From assembly GCA_006227775.1 (NCBI GenBank), contig SBFV01000359.1, positions 1-6,617 of the forward strand: a DNA stretch of 6,617 nucleotides. Reading direction: 5' to 3'. This DNA is from Gammaproteobacteria bacterium. Lineage in GTDB: Bacteria > Pseudomonadota > Gammaproteobacteria > Chromatiales > Chromatiaceae. A model generated the notes under the pieces. That model was not told where the DNA came from and made no database searches. It saw nothing but the letters and a program-made list of their open reading frames with translations. Shown one piece after another: positions 1-6,407 of this stretch. The stretch's first letter is position 1. The number at the start of each line of letters is the position of its first letter. Position numbers and translations under genes: made by a program.

Positions 1-77
1 GACCACCCCTCGCGCCGGGGGACGCCGAGCCGGTCGAGCCACCGCCCCCCGGCGGCCGGGCCGCCCGATCTCCCTGA
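1..77 (+). CDS. Partial C-terminal tail of an unidentified plus-strand protein (5' end outside window)
   Basis: The plus-strand frame beginning at base 3 is open from the left edge to a TGA at 75-77. It reads as a proline-rich, mildly acidic tail (GDAEPVEP, then PPPPGGRAARSP). Most codons end in G or C and GAG codons are present, as in the window's real genes. Such tails are common at protein C-termini. The gene would be convergent with the transporter gene that ends at 265, leaving a 187-bp gap that holds two stem-loops. Only 24 residues are visible, so no family can be named. The other plus frames and one minus frame are also open across this GC-rich stretch, so the call rests on composition and on the sensible position of the stop. 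It could be non-coding. Confidence 0.35.
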   Translation, partial: PPLAPGDAEPVEPPPPGGRAARSP

Positions 78-133
78 TCAGCCCGACCCGTCTGGCGCCA
101 CGCGGACCAGAACCCGCTGTCCAGAACCCGTGC

Positions 134-161
134 CAGGGCCCCCGTCCCTCTCCGGGCCCTG
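134..161. terminator. Stem-loop between convergent genes, possible weak terminator
   Basis: There is a perfect 8-bp G/C-rich inverted repeat, cagggccc at 134-141 and gggccctg at 154-161, with a 12-base loop. It lies between the putative plus-strand stop at 77 and the minus-strand transporter stop at 265. On the plus strand it is followed by ccacctttat, a poor T-tract. On the minus strand no T-tract follows. It could stop transcription weakly or protect 3' ends, but it is not a canonical intrinsic terminator. Confidence 0.3.
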
Positions 162-188
162 CCACCTTTATCCCGGTTCGACAAACCG

Positions 189-209
189 CCGCGGTACAGA
201 CCACCGCGG
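189..209 (-). terminator. Stem-loop downstream of the RND transporter gene, possible weak terminator
   Basis: A perfect 7-bp inverted repeat (ccgcggt at 189-195, accgcgg at 203-209) with a 7-base loop begins about 55 bases past the transporter stop codon. On the minus strand it is followed by ggcggtttgtcg, which has only three consecutive Ts. The position suits the 3' end of the efflux operon. The missing U-run means termination may depend on Rho or on the second hairpin at 134-161. Confidence 0.3.
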
Positions 210-264
210 GCGGGCCTTCGAGCATCTTCCGCGTCTTGCCGTTCGTGCGGTACGCGGTTTAGCC

Positions 265-3200
265 TCATCGCTCCGCGGGCTCAACTGGCTCCGCCGTGGC
301 ACCGGCACCCTTGACCCGCTCGCGCAAGGTCTGGACGAAGACGTAGAGGGGCGGGATGACGATGATGCCGAAGACGGTGGCCGCGATCATGCCCCCCAGG
401 ACCACCACGCCCAGGGAGACCTGGCTGGCGGCTCCGGCGCCAGTGGCCAGAACCAGGGGCAGCATGCCGAGGATGAAGCTTACCGCCGTCATCAGCACCG
501 CCCGGTAGCGGAGGCGCGCCGCGTCGGCGGCCGCCTGCTGGATCGGCAGACCCTCCTCGCGCAACTGTTTGGCGAACTCGACGATGAGGATGGCGTTCTT
601 GCTCGCCAGGCCGATCAGCATCACCAACCCGATCTGGGTGTAGACATTGTTGTCCAACCCCGTCAGCCAGGTCGCCGCCAGGCCGCCCACGGCGGCGATG
701 ACCACTGAGAGGATGACGGACAGGGGGACGGTCCAGCTCTCGTACTGGGCCACCAGGAAGAGATAGACCAGCAGCAGGGCCAGCAGGAGCACGGCCGCCG
801 CCTCGCCACCCGCCTGGACCTCCTGGAAGGTGGTGCCGCTCCAGTCGATGGCGAAGCCGGGGGGCAGGCTGCCGCGGGCGATCTCCTCCAGGGTGGCGAT
901 ACCCTCGCCGGTACTGCCGACCGGGGTCACGTTGACGCTGGCGGCGCGGAAGAGGTTGAAGCGCCGGGTGCTCTCCGGACCGAGCATGGGCTCCGCCGTC
1001 ACCAGGGACTGGACCGGCACCATCTCGCCCCGGTTGTTGCGCACATGGAGCTGGTTGATATCCTCGGGGGCCATGCGGAAGGGGGCGTCGGCCTGGAGGA
1101 AGACCCGGAAGGTACGGCCAAAAAGGTTGAAATCGTTGACGTAGAGTGCCCCCAGATTGGACTGGAGGGTGAGGAAGAGGTCGGACAGACGCACCCCCAG
1201 GGCCTCGGCCTTCTCGCGATTGATGTCGAGGAAGATCTGGGGCGTCTGGGCACTGAAGGTGGACATGGCGCGCCGCAGGCGCGGGTCTTCGTTGGCGTGG
1301 ATGATGAAGCCCTGGAGGGCCTGGGCCAGTTCCTCGGGGGGCTGGCCCGTCAGGTCGAGCAGTTCCATCTCGATGCCGCCGGCGGTGCCCAGGCCCTGGA
1401 TCGGCGGCGCGGCGAAGGCGAAGACCGTCGCCTGGGGAATGGACAGAAGCCGGGGCTGGACCCGCGCCAGCACGGCCTCGGCGCTGCTCGCCGGGCCGGG
1501 GCGTTCGTCCCAGTGCTTGAGGACGGCGATAGCCATGCCGCCGCTGGAGCGCATGCCCGCCAGCAGGCTGAAGCCCGAGACGGTCATCACATGGTCGATC
1601 TCCGGCTCGGCCGCCAGGGCCTGCTGGACCTGCGCCAGCACGGCGCCGGTCCGCGCCAGGGAGGAGGCATCGGGCAGGGAGACGTCGATGAAGAAGTAGC
1701 CCGTGTCCTCGCTGGGGATGAAGCCGGTAGGGACCTTGTTGAACAGCCAGCCCGTGCCGGCGGCGGAGGCGGCGATGATCAGCACCGCCACCAGGGAGAC
1801 GCGCCCCAGGGCGCTGACCAGGCGGGTATAACCGCCGCGGGTCCAATCCAGCAGGGAGAAGAACCAGCGCAGGGGCCCCCGTGGGGCGCGCGAGGGTCGC
1901 AGCAGCAGACCGCAGAGGGCCGGGCTGAGGGTCAGGGCGATGAGCGAGGACAGGGTCACCGCCACCGAGATGGTCACCGCGAACTGGAGGTAGAGCTGGC
2001 CGGTGATGCCGGGCAGGAAGGCGGTGGGCACGAAGACCGCATACAGCACCAGGGTGGTGGCGACGACGGGTCCGGTGACCTGGGCCATGGCCCTTTTGGC
2101 CGCCGCCTTGGCGCTCAACTTCTCCTCGTCGATGAGGCGCTGGGTGTTCTCGACCACGACGATGGCGTCATCGACGACGATACCGATGGCGAGGATGATC
2201 GCGAACAGGGAGACGGTATTGATGGACAGCCCCGCCGCCAGCAGCACGGCGAAGGTGCCGATGATTGACCCGGGGATGGCCAGGACCGGCACCAGGGTGG
2301 CGCGCCAGTCGCCAAGGAAGGCGTAGGTGACCAGGATGACCAACCCCAGGGCCTGGAGCATGGTGATGACCACGTTGCGCAGGCTGATGCGCACGAAGTC
2401 GGTGGTGTCGTAATAGATGTCGTATTCGAGGTCGTCGGGGAAGCGCTCGGCGAGTCGCTCCAGGGTGGCGTAGACCCGGTCGGCCGTCTCAAGGGCGTTG
2501 GCGCCGGGCGAGAGATAGATGCCCAGCATCGCCGTGGGCACGCCATTGACCCAGGTATCGGCGTCGTAGTTTTGCGCCCCCAGTTCGATGCGCGCGATAT
2601 CGCCCAGCCGCACCACGGAGCCGTCGGGGTTGGCGCGGATCAGGATGCGCTCGAACTCCTCCGGCTCGGTGAGGCGCCCCTTGGCCTGGAGGGTGTAGGT
2701 GAAGGCGCGGCCCTCGTTGTCGGGCGGAGCGCCCAGGCGGCCGGCGGCGGCCTGGAGATTTTGGCGGCGGATGGCGTCCGCCACCTCGGCCTCGCTGATC
2801 CCGAGGGAGGTCATGACCTGGGGGTCGAGCCAGACGCGCATGGCGTAGTCGAGGGCGCCGAACTGGCTCGCGTCGCCCACCCCCGGCAGGCGCGCCAGGG
2901 AGTCGCGCAGATTGATCTCCATGTAATTGGAGAGGAAGAGCCGGTCGAAGGTCCCCTGGGGCGACAGCAGGTTGATGGTGAGCAGCATGTTGGTGGACTG
3001 CTTGCGCACCGAGACACCCTGTTGGATCACCTCGATCGGCAGGGTCGGCTGGGCCAGGGCCACGCGGTTCTGGACGTTGACGGCGGCGATGTCCGGGTCG
3101 GTGCCGACGGCGAAGGTGATATCCAGCCGGTAGCGGCCCGAGTTGTCGCTGGTCGAGTTCATGTAGAGCATGTCGTCGACGCCGTTGACCTCGGCCTCGA

Positions 3201-3396
3201 TGGGCGCGGCCACGGTCTCGGCGAGGATCTCGGCGTTGGCGCCGGGGTAGAAGGCCTGCACCGACACCTGTGGCGGCACGATGTCCGGGAACTGGGCCAC
3301 CGGCAGGACCTTGATGGCGATGAGGCCCGCGATGATGATCACCAGGGAGATCACCATCGCGAAGCGCGCGCGGTCAATGAAGAAGGCGGAAAACAT
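265..3396 (-). CDS. RND (HAE-1 family) multidrug efflux transporter, inner-membrane subunit, AcrB/MexF-like
   Basis: This protein is a proton-driven antiporter that would export amphiphilic drugs or other toxic compounds from the inner membrane and periplasm as a trimer. It has 1043 residues, close to the roughly 1050 of AcrB and MexB. The N-terminus MFSAFFIDRARFAM leads into TM1 (about 12-30). Porter loops cover about 31-338 and 552-865. Hydrophobic segments TM2-TM6 fall at about 339-495, TM7 at 533-551 and TM8-TM12 at 866-1020. Proton-relay residues are present: the Asp pair D409-D410 in TM4, K933 in TM10 (GLASKNA), and R965 before TM11. The motifs YPGANAEILAETVAAPIE and DYAMRVWLDP are typical of the family, the latter especially of MexF/AcrB-like pumps. 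The ATG is four bases after the adaptor stop, with GGGAG about nine bases upstream, so translation is probably coupled. By eye, the binding pocket has lost several AcrB phenylalanines. The substrate cannot be predicted. Confidence 0.97.
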   Translation of the reverse strand: MFSAFFIDRARFAMVISLVIIIAGLIAIKVLPVAQFPDIVPPQVSVQAFYPGANAEILAETVAAPIEAEVNGVDDMLYMNSTSDNSGRYRLDITFAVGTDPDIAAVNVQNRVALAQPTLPIEVIQQGVSVRKQSTNMLLTINLLSPQGTFDRLFLSNYMEINLRDSLARLPGVGDASQFGALDYAMRVWLDPQVMTSLGISEAEVADAIRRQNLQAAAGRLGAPPDNEGRAFTYTLQAKGRLTEPEEFERILIRANPDGSVVRLGDIARIELGAQNYDADTWVNGVPTAMLGIYLSPGANALETADRVYATLERLAERFPDDLEYDIYYDTTDFVRISLRNVVITMLQALGLVILVTYAFLGDWRATLVPVLAIPGSIIGTFAVLLAAGLSINTVSLFAIILAIGIVVDDAIVVVENTQRLIDEEKLSAKAAAKRAMAQVTGPVVATTLVLYAVFVPTAFLPGITGQLYLQFAVTISVAVTLSSLIALTLSPALCGLLLRPSRAPRGPLRWFFSLLDWTRGGYTRLVSALGRVSLVAVLIIAASAAGTGWLFNKVPTGFIPSEDTGYFFIDVSLPDASSLARTGAVLAQVQQALAAEPEIDHVMTVSGFSLLAGMRSSGGMAIAVLKHWDERPGPASSAEAVLARVQPRLLSIPQATVFAFAAPPIQGLGTAGGIEMELLDLTGQPPEELAQALQGFIIHANEDPRLRRAMSTFSAQTPQIFLDINREKAEALGVRLSDLFLTLQSNLGALYVNDFNLFGRTFRVFLQADAPFRMAPEDINQLHVRNNRGEMVPVQSLVTAEPMLGPESTRRFNLFRAASVNVTPVGSTGEGIATLEEIARGSLPPGFAIDWSGTTFQEVQAGGEAAAVLLLALLLVYLFLVAQYESWTVPLSVILSVVIAAVGGLAATWLTGLDNNVYTQIGLVMLIGLASKNAILIVEFAKQLREEGLPIQQAAADAARLRYRAVLMTAVSFILGMLPLVLATGAGAASQVSLGVVVLGGMIAATVFGIIVIPPLYVFVQTLRERVKGAGATAEPVEPAER

Positions 3397-3400
3397 GGGC

Positions 3401-4516
3401 TCAGTCTCCCGCCGGGAGGTCGGCGACCACGGGTGCCACCACCATGCCGGGACGCGCCTTCTGGATGCCCTCCACGATCACCCGCTCCCCGGGCGCCAAC
3501 CCTTCGAGCACCACCCAGTCGGTGTCCTGACGCTCGCCCAGCGTGACGCGGGTCACCTGGACCTTGTCTTCAGGGGTCAGGGTCAGGACCAGGCGGCCAG
3601 CCTGATCCTGCTGCACCGCCACCTGGGGGATCACCAGGGCCTGGGTGGGTTCCGTGGCGCGGACCGTGACGGTCACGTGCTGGCCGGGCAACAGGATGCC
3701 ATCGGCGTTATCGAATTGGGCCCGGATGCGCACCGTATCGGTGGTGGTGTTGACCTCGGGATCGGAAAACTGGAAGGTGCCCGGCTCCGGGAACTGACTG
3801 CCATCGGCCAGGCGCAGATAGGGCCTGAAACCGCCCGCATTCTGGGACTGGCGGACGGCCAGCATGGCGCGGTCCGTGACCGGGATGTTGACGTACACCG
3901 GATCGATCCTGACCAGTCGGGCCAGAGGGCCGGCGTTAGGACCGACCACGGCGCCCTCGGCGAAGTTCGCGCGGCCGATGCGACCCTGGAAGGGGGCGCG
4001 GATCTCCGTGTAGCTCAGGTCGATCTCGGCCAGTTGGATGGCGACCTGCGCCCCATCCCGGGCCGCCTGGGCGACGCGCTCGGCGGCCACCGCCTCGTCG
4101 AGCTGGGCCTGGGTGGCTCCACCGCGCCGGACAAGAGGTTCGAGGCGTTCCCGCTGCAGGCGCGCATTGACCAGGGTCGCCTCGGCCCGTTCCCGGTCGG
4201 CCTGGCGAGCGGCGAGGGCCCCTTCAAAGGGTTCGGGCTCGATGCGGAAGAGTAATTGGCCCTCCTCGACGGTCGCCCCTTCCTGGAACAGGCGCTCCGC
4301 CAGAAAGCCGTTGACGCGGGCGATGAGGTCGACCGCGTCGATCGCCTCCACCCGGCCGACGAATTGCAGGGCAGGGGTAATCTCCTTAAGGGTCGCGGTG
4401 GCGACACCAACCGCGGGCGGCGGTGCCTGGGTGGGTGGGGCCACCTCCGCGGCGGGTCGGCATCCGACCAAACCAAAGGCGAGAACAACGGCTGAGAAGA
4501 GAGTTAGGCGCTGCAT
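3401..4516 (-). CDS. RND efflux periplasmic adaptor (membrane fusion protein), lipoprotein
   Basis: This adaptor would join the RND transporter to an outer-membrane channel across the periplasm. It has 371 residues, usual for the AcrA/MexA family. The N-terminus is a lipoprotein signal peptide: a hydrophobic stretch (4-17) ends in the lipobox LVGC with Cys19 as the probable lipidation site. A Pro/Ala-rich linker follows. The first lipoyl half (about 60-95) contains ARVNGFLAERLFQEGATVEEG. A coiled-coil alpha-hairpin, rich in Ala, Glu and Arg, covers about 96-163. The second lipoyl half (about 166-202) has LSYTEIRAPFQGRIG. The beta-barrel (about 205-290) begins DPVYVNIPVTD, and the membrane-proximal domain (about 294-360) contains PQVAV and LAPGERVIVEG. 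The start ATG is preceded by GGGAG with a five-base spacer. The transporter follows after four bases. No channel gene lies next to the pair, so a shared TolC-type partner is inferred. Confidence 0.96.
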   Translation of the reverse strand: MQRLTLFSAVVLAFGLVGCRPAAEVAPPTQAPPPAVGVATATLKEITPALQFVGRVEAIDAVDLIARVNGFLAERLFQEGATVEEGQLLFRIEPEPFEGALAARQADRERAEATLVNARLQRERLEPLVRRGGATQAQLDEAVAAERVAQAARDGAQVAIQLAEIDLSYTEIRAPFQGRIGRANFAEGAVVGPNAGPLARLVRIDPVYVNIPVTDRAMLAVRQSQNAGGFRPYLRLADGSQFPEPGTFQFSDPEVNTTTDTVRIRAQFDNADGILLPGQHVTVTVRATEPTQALVIPQVAVQQDQAGRLVLTLTPEDKVQVTRVTLGERQDTDWVVLEGLAPGERVIVEGIQKARPGMVVAPVVADLPAGD

Positions 4517-4522
4517 GGGTAC

Positions 4523-4528
4523 TCCCGG
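4523..4528 (-). promoter_or_regulatory. Ribosome binding site of the adaptor gene
   Basis: The minus strand reads cgggagtacccATG, placing a GGGAG Shine-Dalgarno core five bases before the ATG at 4516-4514. This supports that start, which also gives a proper lipoprotein signal peptide. The 95-bp gap upstream has a TATATC (minus strand, 4584-4589) that could be a -10 box, but no credible -35 box is placed for it. A separate operon promoter here is therefore uncertain. Confidence 0.5.
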
Positions 4529-4598
4529 TTACGAGCGAAGCGCTGGCCAACCACCCCGGTCACCGCGTGAGGGATTGGCGGAGGATATAGGTTCGACC

Positions 4599-4616
4599 CC
4601 TAGCCAGAGCGCTAGG
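4599..4616 (-). terminator. Stem-loop spanning the stop codon of the SHOCT/PLDc_N gene
   Basis: A perfect 6-bp inverted repeat (cctagc at 4599-4604, gctagg at 4611-4616) with a six-base loop includes the TAG stop at 4614-4612. No T-run follows on the minus strand (ggtcgaacctatatc). It is a weak hairpin that could trim or slow transcription between the small membrane protein gene and the efflux operon, but it does not look like a full terminator. Confidence 0.25.
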
Positions 4617-4989
4617 CCAGGGCCTTGGTCTTGAGTTGTTCGTACTCTGCCTGGGTCAGGGTGCCCTTATCCAACAAGGCCTTGGCATCGGCGATCTGCT
4701 CAGCGGGGGATTTGGCGGCCACGTGACGTATATAGGCCTCGGTATCGGATCGAGCTTGTTGAATGGCCATGAGTTGGCGTTCCGCCATACCCTTGCCGCG
4801 CGCCAGGATGTAGACGAGTGCGGTGAGGAAGGGCAAAACGATAAGACCGATCAGCCAGAGGACCTTGAACAGGCCATTCAGTTGGGCATCGCGAAACAGA
4901 TCGACGACGACGTGGAACAAGATGATCAGATAGGTCACGAAGAGAAAGGTCGAGATGATCAGATACAGGATGTCCCAAAAATTGCTCAT
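4612..4989 (-). CDS. Small two-helix membrane protein with PLDc_N-like segment and C-terminal SHOCT-like motif
   Basis: This 125-residue protein has two predicted membrane helices, at about 5-31 and 40-63. The stretch VDLFRDAQLNGLFKVLWLIGLIVLP followed by a Tyr-Ile-Leu-Ala-Arg-Gly exit resembles the PLDc_N domain, a two-helix module seen alone in many bacterial membrane proteins. A polar linker (about 64-94) leads to a C-terminal SHOCT-like motif at about 95-123, with the pattern LLDKGTLTQAEYEQLKTKAL. SHOCT motifs are short helical oligomerisation or tethering elements. No enzymatic residues are seen, so no reaction is claimed. The ATG at 4989-4987 is preceded by GAGG with a five-base spacer. 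The adaptor gene starts 95 bp downstream on the same strand, so co-transcription is possible. A membrane-stress role is a guess from context only. Confidence 0.88.
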   Translation of the reverse strand: MSNFWDILYLIISTFLFVTYLIILFHVVVDLFRDAQLNGLFKVLWLIGLIVLPFLTALVYILARGKGMAERQLMAIQQARSDTEAYIRHVAAKSPAEQIADAKALLDKGTLTQAEYEQLKTKALA

Positions 4990-5023
4990 AAGTGCCTCAC
5001 GTGGGTTGAATGATTGGCTGATG

Positions 5024-5053
5024 ATTATTACGGTACCCTATAGGTGCGTCCAA
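5024..5053 (-). promoter_or_regulatory. Candidate sigma70-type promoter of the SHOCT/PLDc_N gene, with a palindrome in its spacer
   Basis: On the minus strand, TTGGAC (5053-5048) is followed after 18 bases by AATAAT (5029-5024), which matches the TATAAT consensus at five of six positions. The -35 box is weak beyond TTG. Transcription would start near 5017, giving a leader of about 28 bases with the GAGG ribosome binding site. This is the most AT-rich part of the spacer. The 18-base spacer contains the perfect 8-bp palindrome cctatagg (5037-5044) next to ggtacc (5032-5037). A repressor could bind there, but that is inference. Confidence 0.4.
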
Positions 5054-5084
5054 TGCGACATCCGCGGGATCGCGGTACCTAGGC

Positions 5085-5124
5085 GGCAGCAGGCGGGAGC
5101 CCAGGCGGGTCGACACCTGCTGCC
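5085..5124. repeat. Stem-loop with 9-bp perfect arms and short aggcgg direct repeats
   Basis: The arms ggcagcagg (5085-5093) and cctgctgcc (5116-5124) are perfect reverse complements separated by 22 bases. Three copies of aggcgg begin at 5081, 5091 and 5103, partly overlapping the left arm and loop. The structure sits between the patatin stop (5252) and the candidate promoter of the next gene (5024-5053). It lacks a T-tract on either side. It may act as a transcript 3' structure for the patatin mRNA or as a protein-binding site. Confidence 0.35.
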
Positions 5125-5153
5125 CGAATCGGCGCAGGCTTAAGTACACGGCA

Positions 5154-5249
5154 TCATGGGGTAGGACCATGCGCGATCAGAGCCAGACTCACCGCCACGC
5201 TCACACCCCGGATGGTCAGGCCACGCCAATCGGGCCGGCGACGCTGCAT
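5154..5249 (-). CDS. Doubtful 31-codon ORF directly after the patatin gene, possible small membrane peptide
   Basis: An ATG at 5249-5247 lies two bases after the patatin TGA and opens a 31-codon frame ending with TGA at 5156-5154. The peptide begins MQRRRPDWRG and then has the hydrophobic stretch VSVAVSLALIA. A basic head followed by a short hydrophobic segment is the general form of small membrane peptides. No Shine-Dalgarno sequence precedes it, so translation would depend on reinitiation after the patatin stop. A frame this short arises easily by chance in GC-rich DNA, and nothing in it is recognised. Confidence 0.15.
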   Translation of the reverse strand: MQRRRPDWRGLTIRGVSVAVSLALIAHGPTP

Positions 5250-5251
5250 GT

Positions 5252-6274
5252 TCAGTCGAGGAAGCTGTCCAGGTCCAGCGTCGAGCGCCGGCCCAGATCA
5301 CCGCCGTGTTGCGCCAGGAAGGCCGCGGCACTGCGCCGACCTTCATCCCGCAGCAGGCACAGGAACGCCCATTCGGCGTTCAGCTTGGAGGAATAGCCCA
5401 GTTCCACCATCAGTGGGCTTGTGATGCGGTGCATGCGCATCCGCGCCCAGCGCGCCCCCTCGCATTCCCCGGGATTCGCCACCTGGCGCAGCAGGGCGAT
5501 CATGCGCAATTCCTTGAGCAGGGGGGCATTGAAGGCGATCTCGTTGAGGCGGTTGTGGATTTCGCTGGCATTGCGGGGGATGCCGGGGCGTTCCACGGGG
5601 TTGATCTGGACCAGGATGGTGTCGTGGGCATCGGATTCCCGTATCAAGGGGGTCAAGGTGGGGTTACCGGCATAACCCCCGTCCCAGTAAGCCTCGCCCT
5701 CGATCTCGATGGCCTGGAAGAGGGTCGGCAGGCAGGCGGAGGCCAGCAGGACCTCCGGGCAAATATCGGCGTTGCGGAAGACCTTACCACGCCCGGTTCG
5801 AACCTGGGTAGCGGTCACGAACACCTGGATCGGGGACGTCGCCAGCCGCCCGGGGTCCAGGGTCCGCTCCAGAATGTCGCGCAAGGGGTGATAGGCGGCG
5901 GGGTTCATGTCATAGGGGGAGATCATCCGCGCCGCCAACTCGAAGCCAATGAAGAAGGGCGAATGGTCCAGGGTCCAGCGGCCCAGCAGCCGGTCGAGGG
6001 GGGTGCGCTGCAAGGGGCTCCACAGCGCAGCCTCCGCCACCTGGCGCCAGAAGTTCTCCAGGGCCGACCGGGCGCCGGGGGCGCCGCCCTGGGCGAAGCC
6101 ATCACTCAAGACGGCCGCGTTCATGGCCCCCGCGGAGGTTCCGGAGAGCGCCTTGATTTCCAGCCAGTCTTCTTCGAGGAGCCGGTCCAGGACCCCCCAG
6201 GTCAGGGCGCCATGGGAACCTCCGCCCTGGAGGGCAAGGTCGATGGCGACGGGTTCGCGTTTGATTGGGGGCAT
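5252..6274 (-). CDS. Patatin-like phospholipase family protein
   Basis: This is a predicted serine acyl hydrolase acting on phospholipids or other acyl esters through a Ser-Asp dyad. It has 340 residues from the chosen start. The oxyanion-hole motif GGGSHG is at residues 17-22, the nucleophile motif GTSAG has Ser47, and the catalytic aspartate is Asp198 in WDGG. All key residues are intact. The region from SPLQRTPLDRLLGRW to SPYDMNP and the C-terminal stretches VQINPVERPG, SKLNAEWAFL and GRRSTLDLDSFLD match a conserved bacterial patatin subfamily that I recognise. There is no signal peptide, so it is probably cytosolic or membrane-associated. The start at 6274 is preferred because AGGGA lies seven bases before it and family members begin close to the LALQGGG strand. 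An ATG at 6298 would add eight residues but has only a weak GGA upstream. Substrate is not predictable. Confidence 0.93.
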   Translation of the reverse strand: MPPIKREPVAIDLALQGGGSHGALTWGVLDRLLEEDWLEIKALSGTSAGAMNAAVLSDGFAQGGAPGARSALENFWRQVAEAALWSPLQRTPLDRLLGRWTLDHSPFFIGFELAARMISPYDMNPAAYHPLRDILERTLDPGRLATSPIQVFVTATQVRTGRGKVFRNADICPEVLLASACLPTLFQAIEIEGEAYWDGGYAGNPTLTPLIRESDAHDTILVQINPVERPGIPRNASEIHNRLNEIAFNAPLLKELRMIALLRQVANPGECEGARWARMRMHRITSPLMVELGYSSKLNAEWAFLCLLRDEGRRSAAAFLAQHGGDLGRRSTLDLDSFLD

Positions 6275-6281
6275 GGGGATA

Positions 6282-6286
6282 TCCCT
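6282..6286 (-). promoter_or_regulatory. Ribosome binding site that decides the patatin start
   Basis: The minus strand reads tcagggatatccccATG, giving an AGGGA core seven bases before the ATG at 6274-6272. The upstream in-frame ATG at 6298-6296 is preceded by cccggaattt, which offers only GGA. The downstream start is therefore more likely, although both cannot be excluded. Confidence 0.5.
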
Positions 6287-6298
6287 GACAGTCAGCAT

Positions 6299-6407
6299 AA
6301 ATTCCGGGTCGGGCGCGTGAGCGCTGGTCGGCGGCCAGGCAGCGCCAGGACAACCCCGAAGGCGGACGGGTATCCGGAATCGGTTGTGGCGCTAGGACCA
6401 GTGTCAG
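6299..6407. other. Intergenic gap upstream of the patatin gene, no clear promoter
   Basis: This 109-bp gap separates the right-edge gene fragment from the patatin gene. No convincing -35/-10 pair is visible on the minus strand. It carries a 7-bp inverted repeat with widely spaced arms, attccgg (6301-6307) and ccggaat (6374-6380), and a shorter pair gcgctg (6321-6326) and cagcgc (6340-6345). These could be structure or operator half-sites, but the support is weak. Confidence 0.3.

Noticed and set aside
1..225. Minus-strand frame open from an ATG at 225 to the left edge, as a third efflux operon gene
   Set aside because: The product is Gly/Arg/Pro-rich with no signal peptide or channel motif, and the ATG has no well-spaced ribosome binding site. 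The frame is open mainly because the DNA is GC-rich.
1..262. Plus-strand frame 2, open from the left edge to a TAG at 260-262
   Set aside because: It gives a Pro/Arg/Thr-rich string without recognisable features. The frame ending at 77 looks more like a protein tail, although this frame cannot be fully excluded.
281..1846. Long minus-strand ORF of 521 codons in another frame within the transporter gene
   Set aside because: It is a shadow of the transporter: Arg/Pro/Gly-rich, no domain signature, and wholly inside a gene with clear family motifs.
1045..2268. Antisense plus-strand ORF of 407 codons opposite the transporter gene
   Set aside because: High GC content with few stops on the opposite strand explains it. 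The product is a low-complexity Asp/Gly/Gln/His-rich string without recognisable domains.
4584..4604. tRNA-like T-arm (tagg ttcgacc ccta)
   Set aside because: Only the T-arm-like piece is present. No acceptor stem, anticodon arm or D-arm can be built around it.
4997..5170. 57-codon minus-strand ORF in the patatin-SHOCT spacer
   Set aside because: It has no ribosome binding site, covers the candidate promoter and stem-loop, and gives an unremarkable peptide. Chance is the simplest explanation.
5252..6274. Patatin as the effector of an anti-phage CBASS-type system
   Set aside because: No CD-NTase or other defence gene lies in the window, and the sequence fits a common stand-alone bacterial patatin subfamily.
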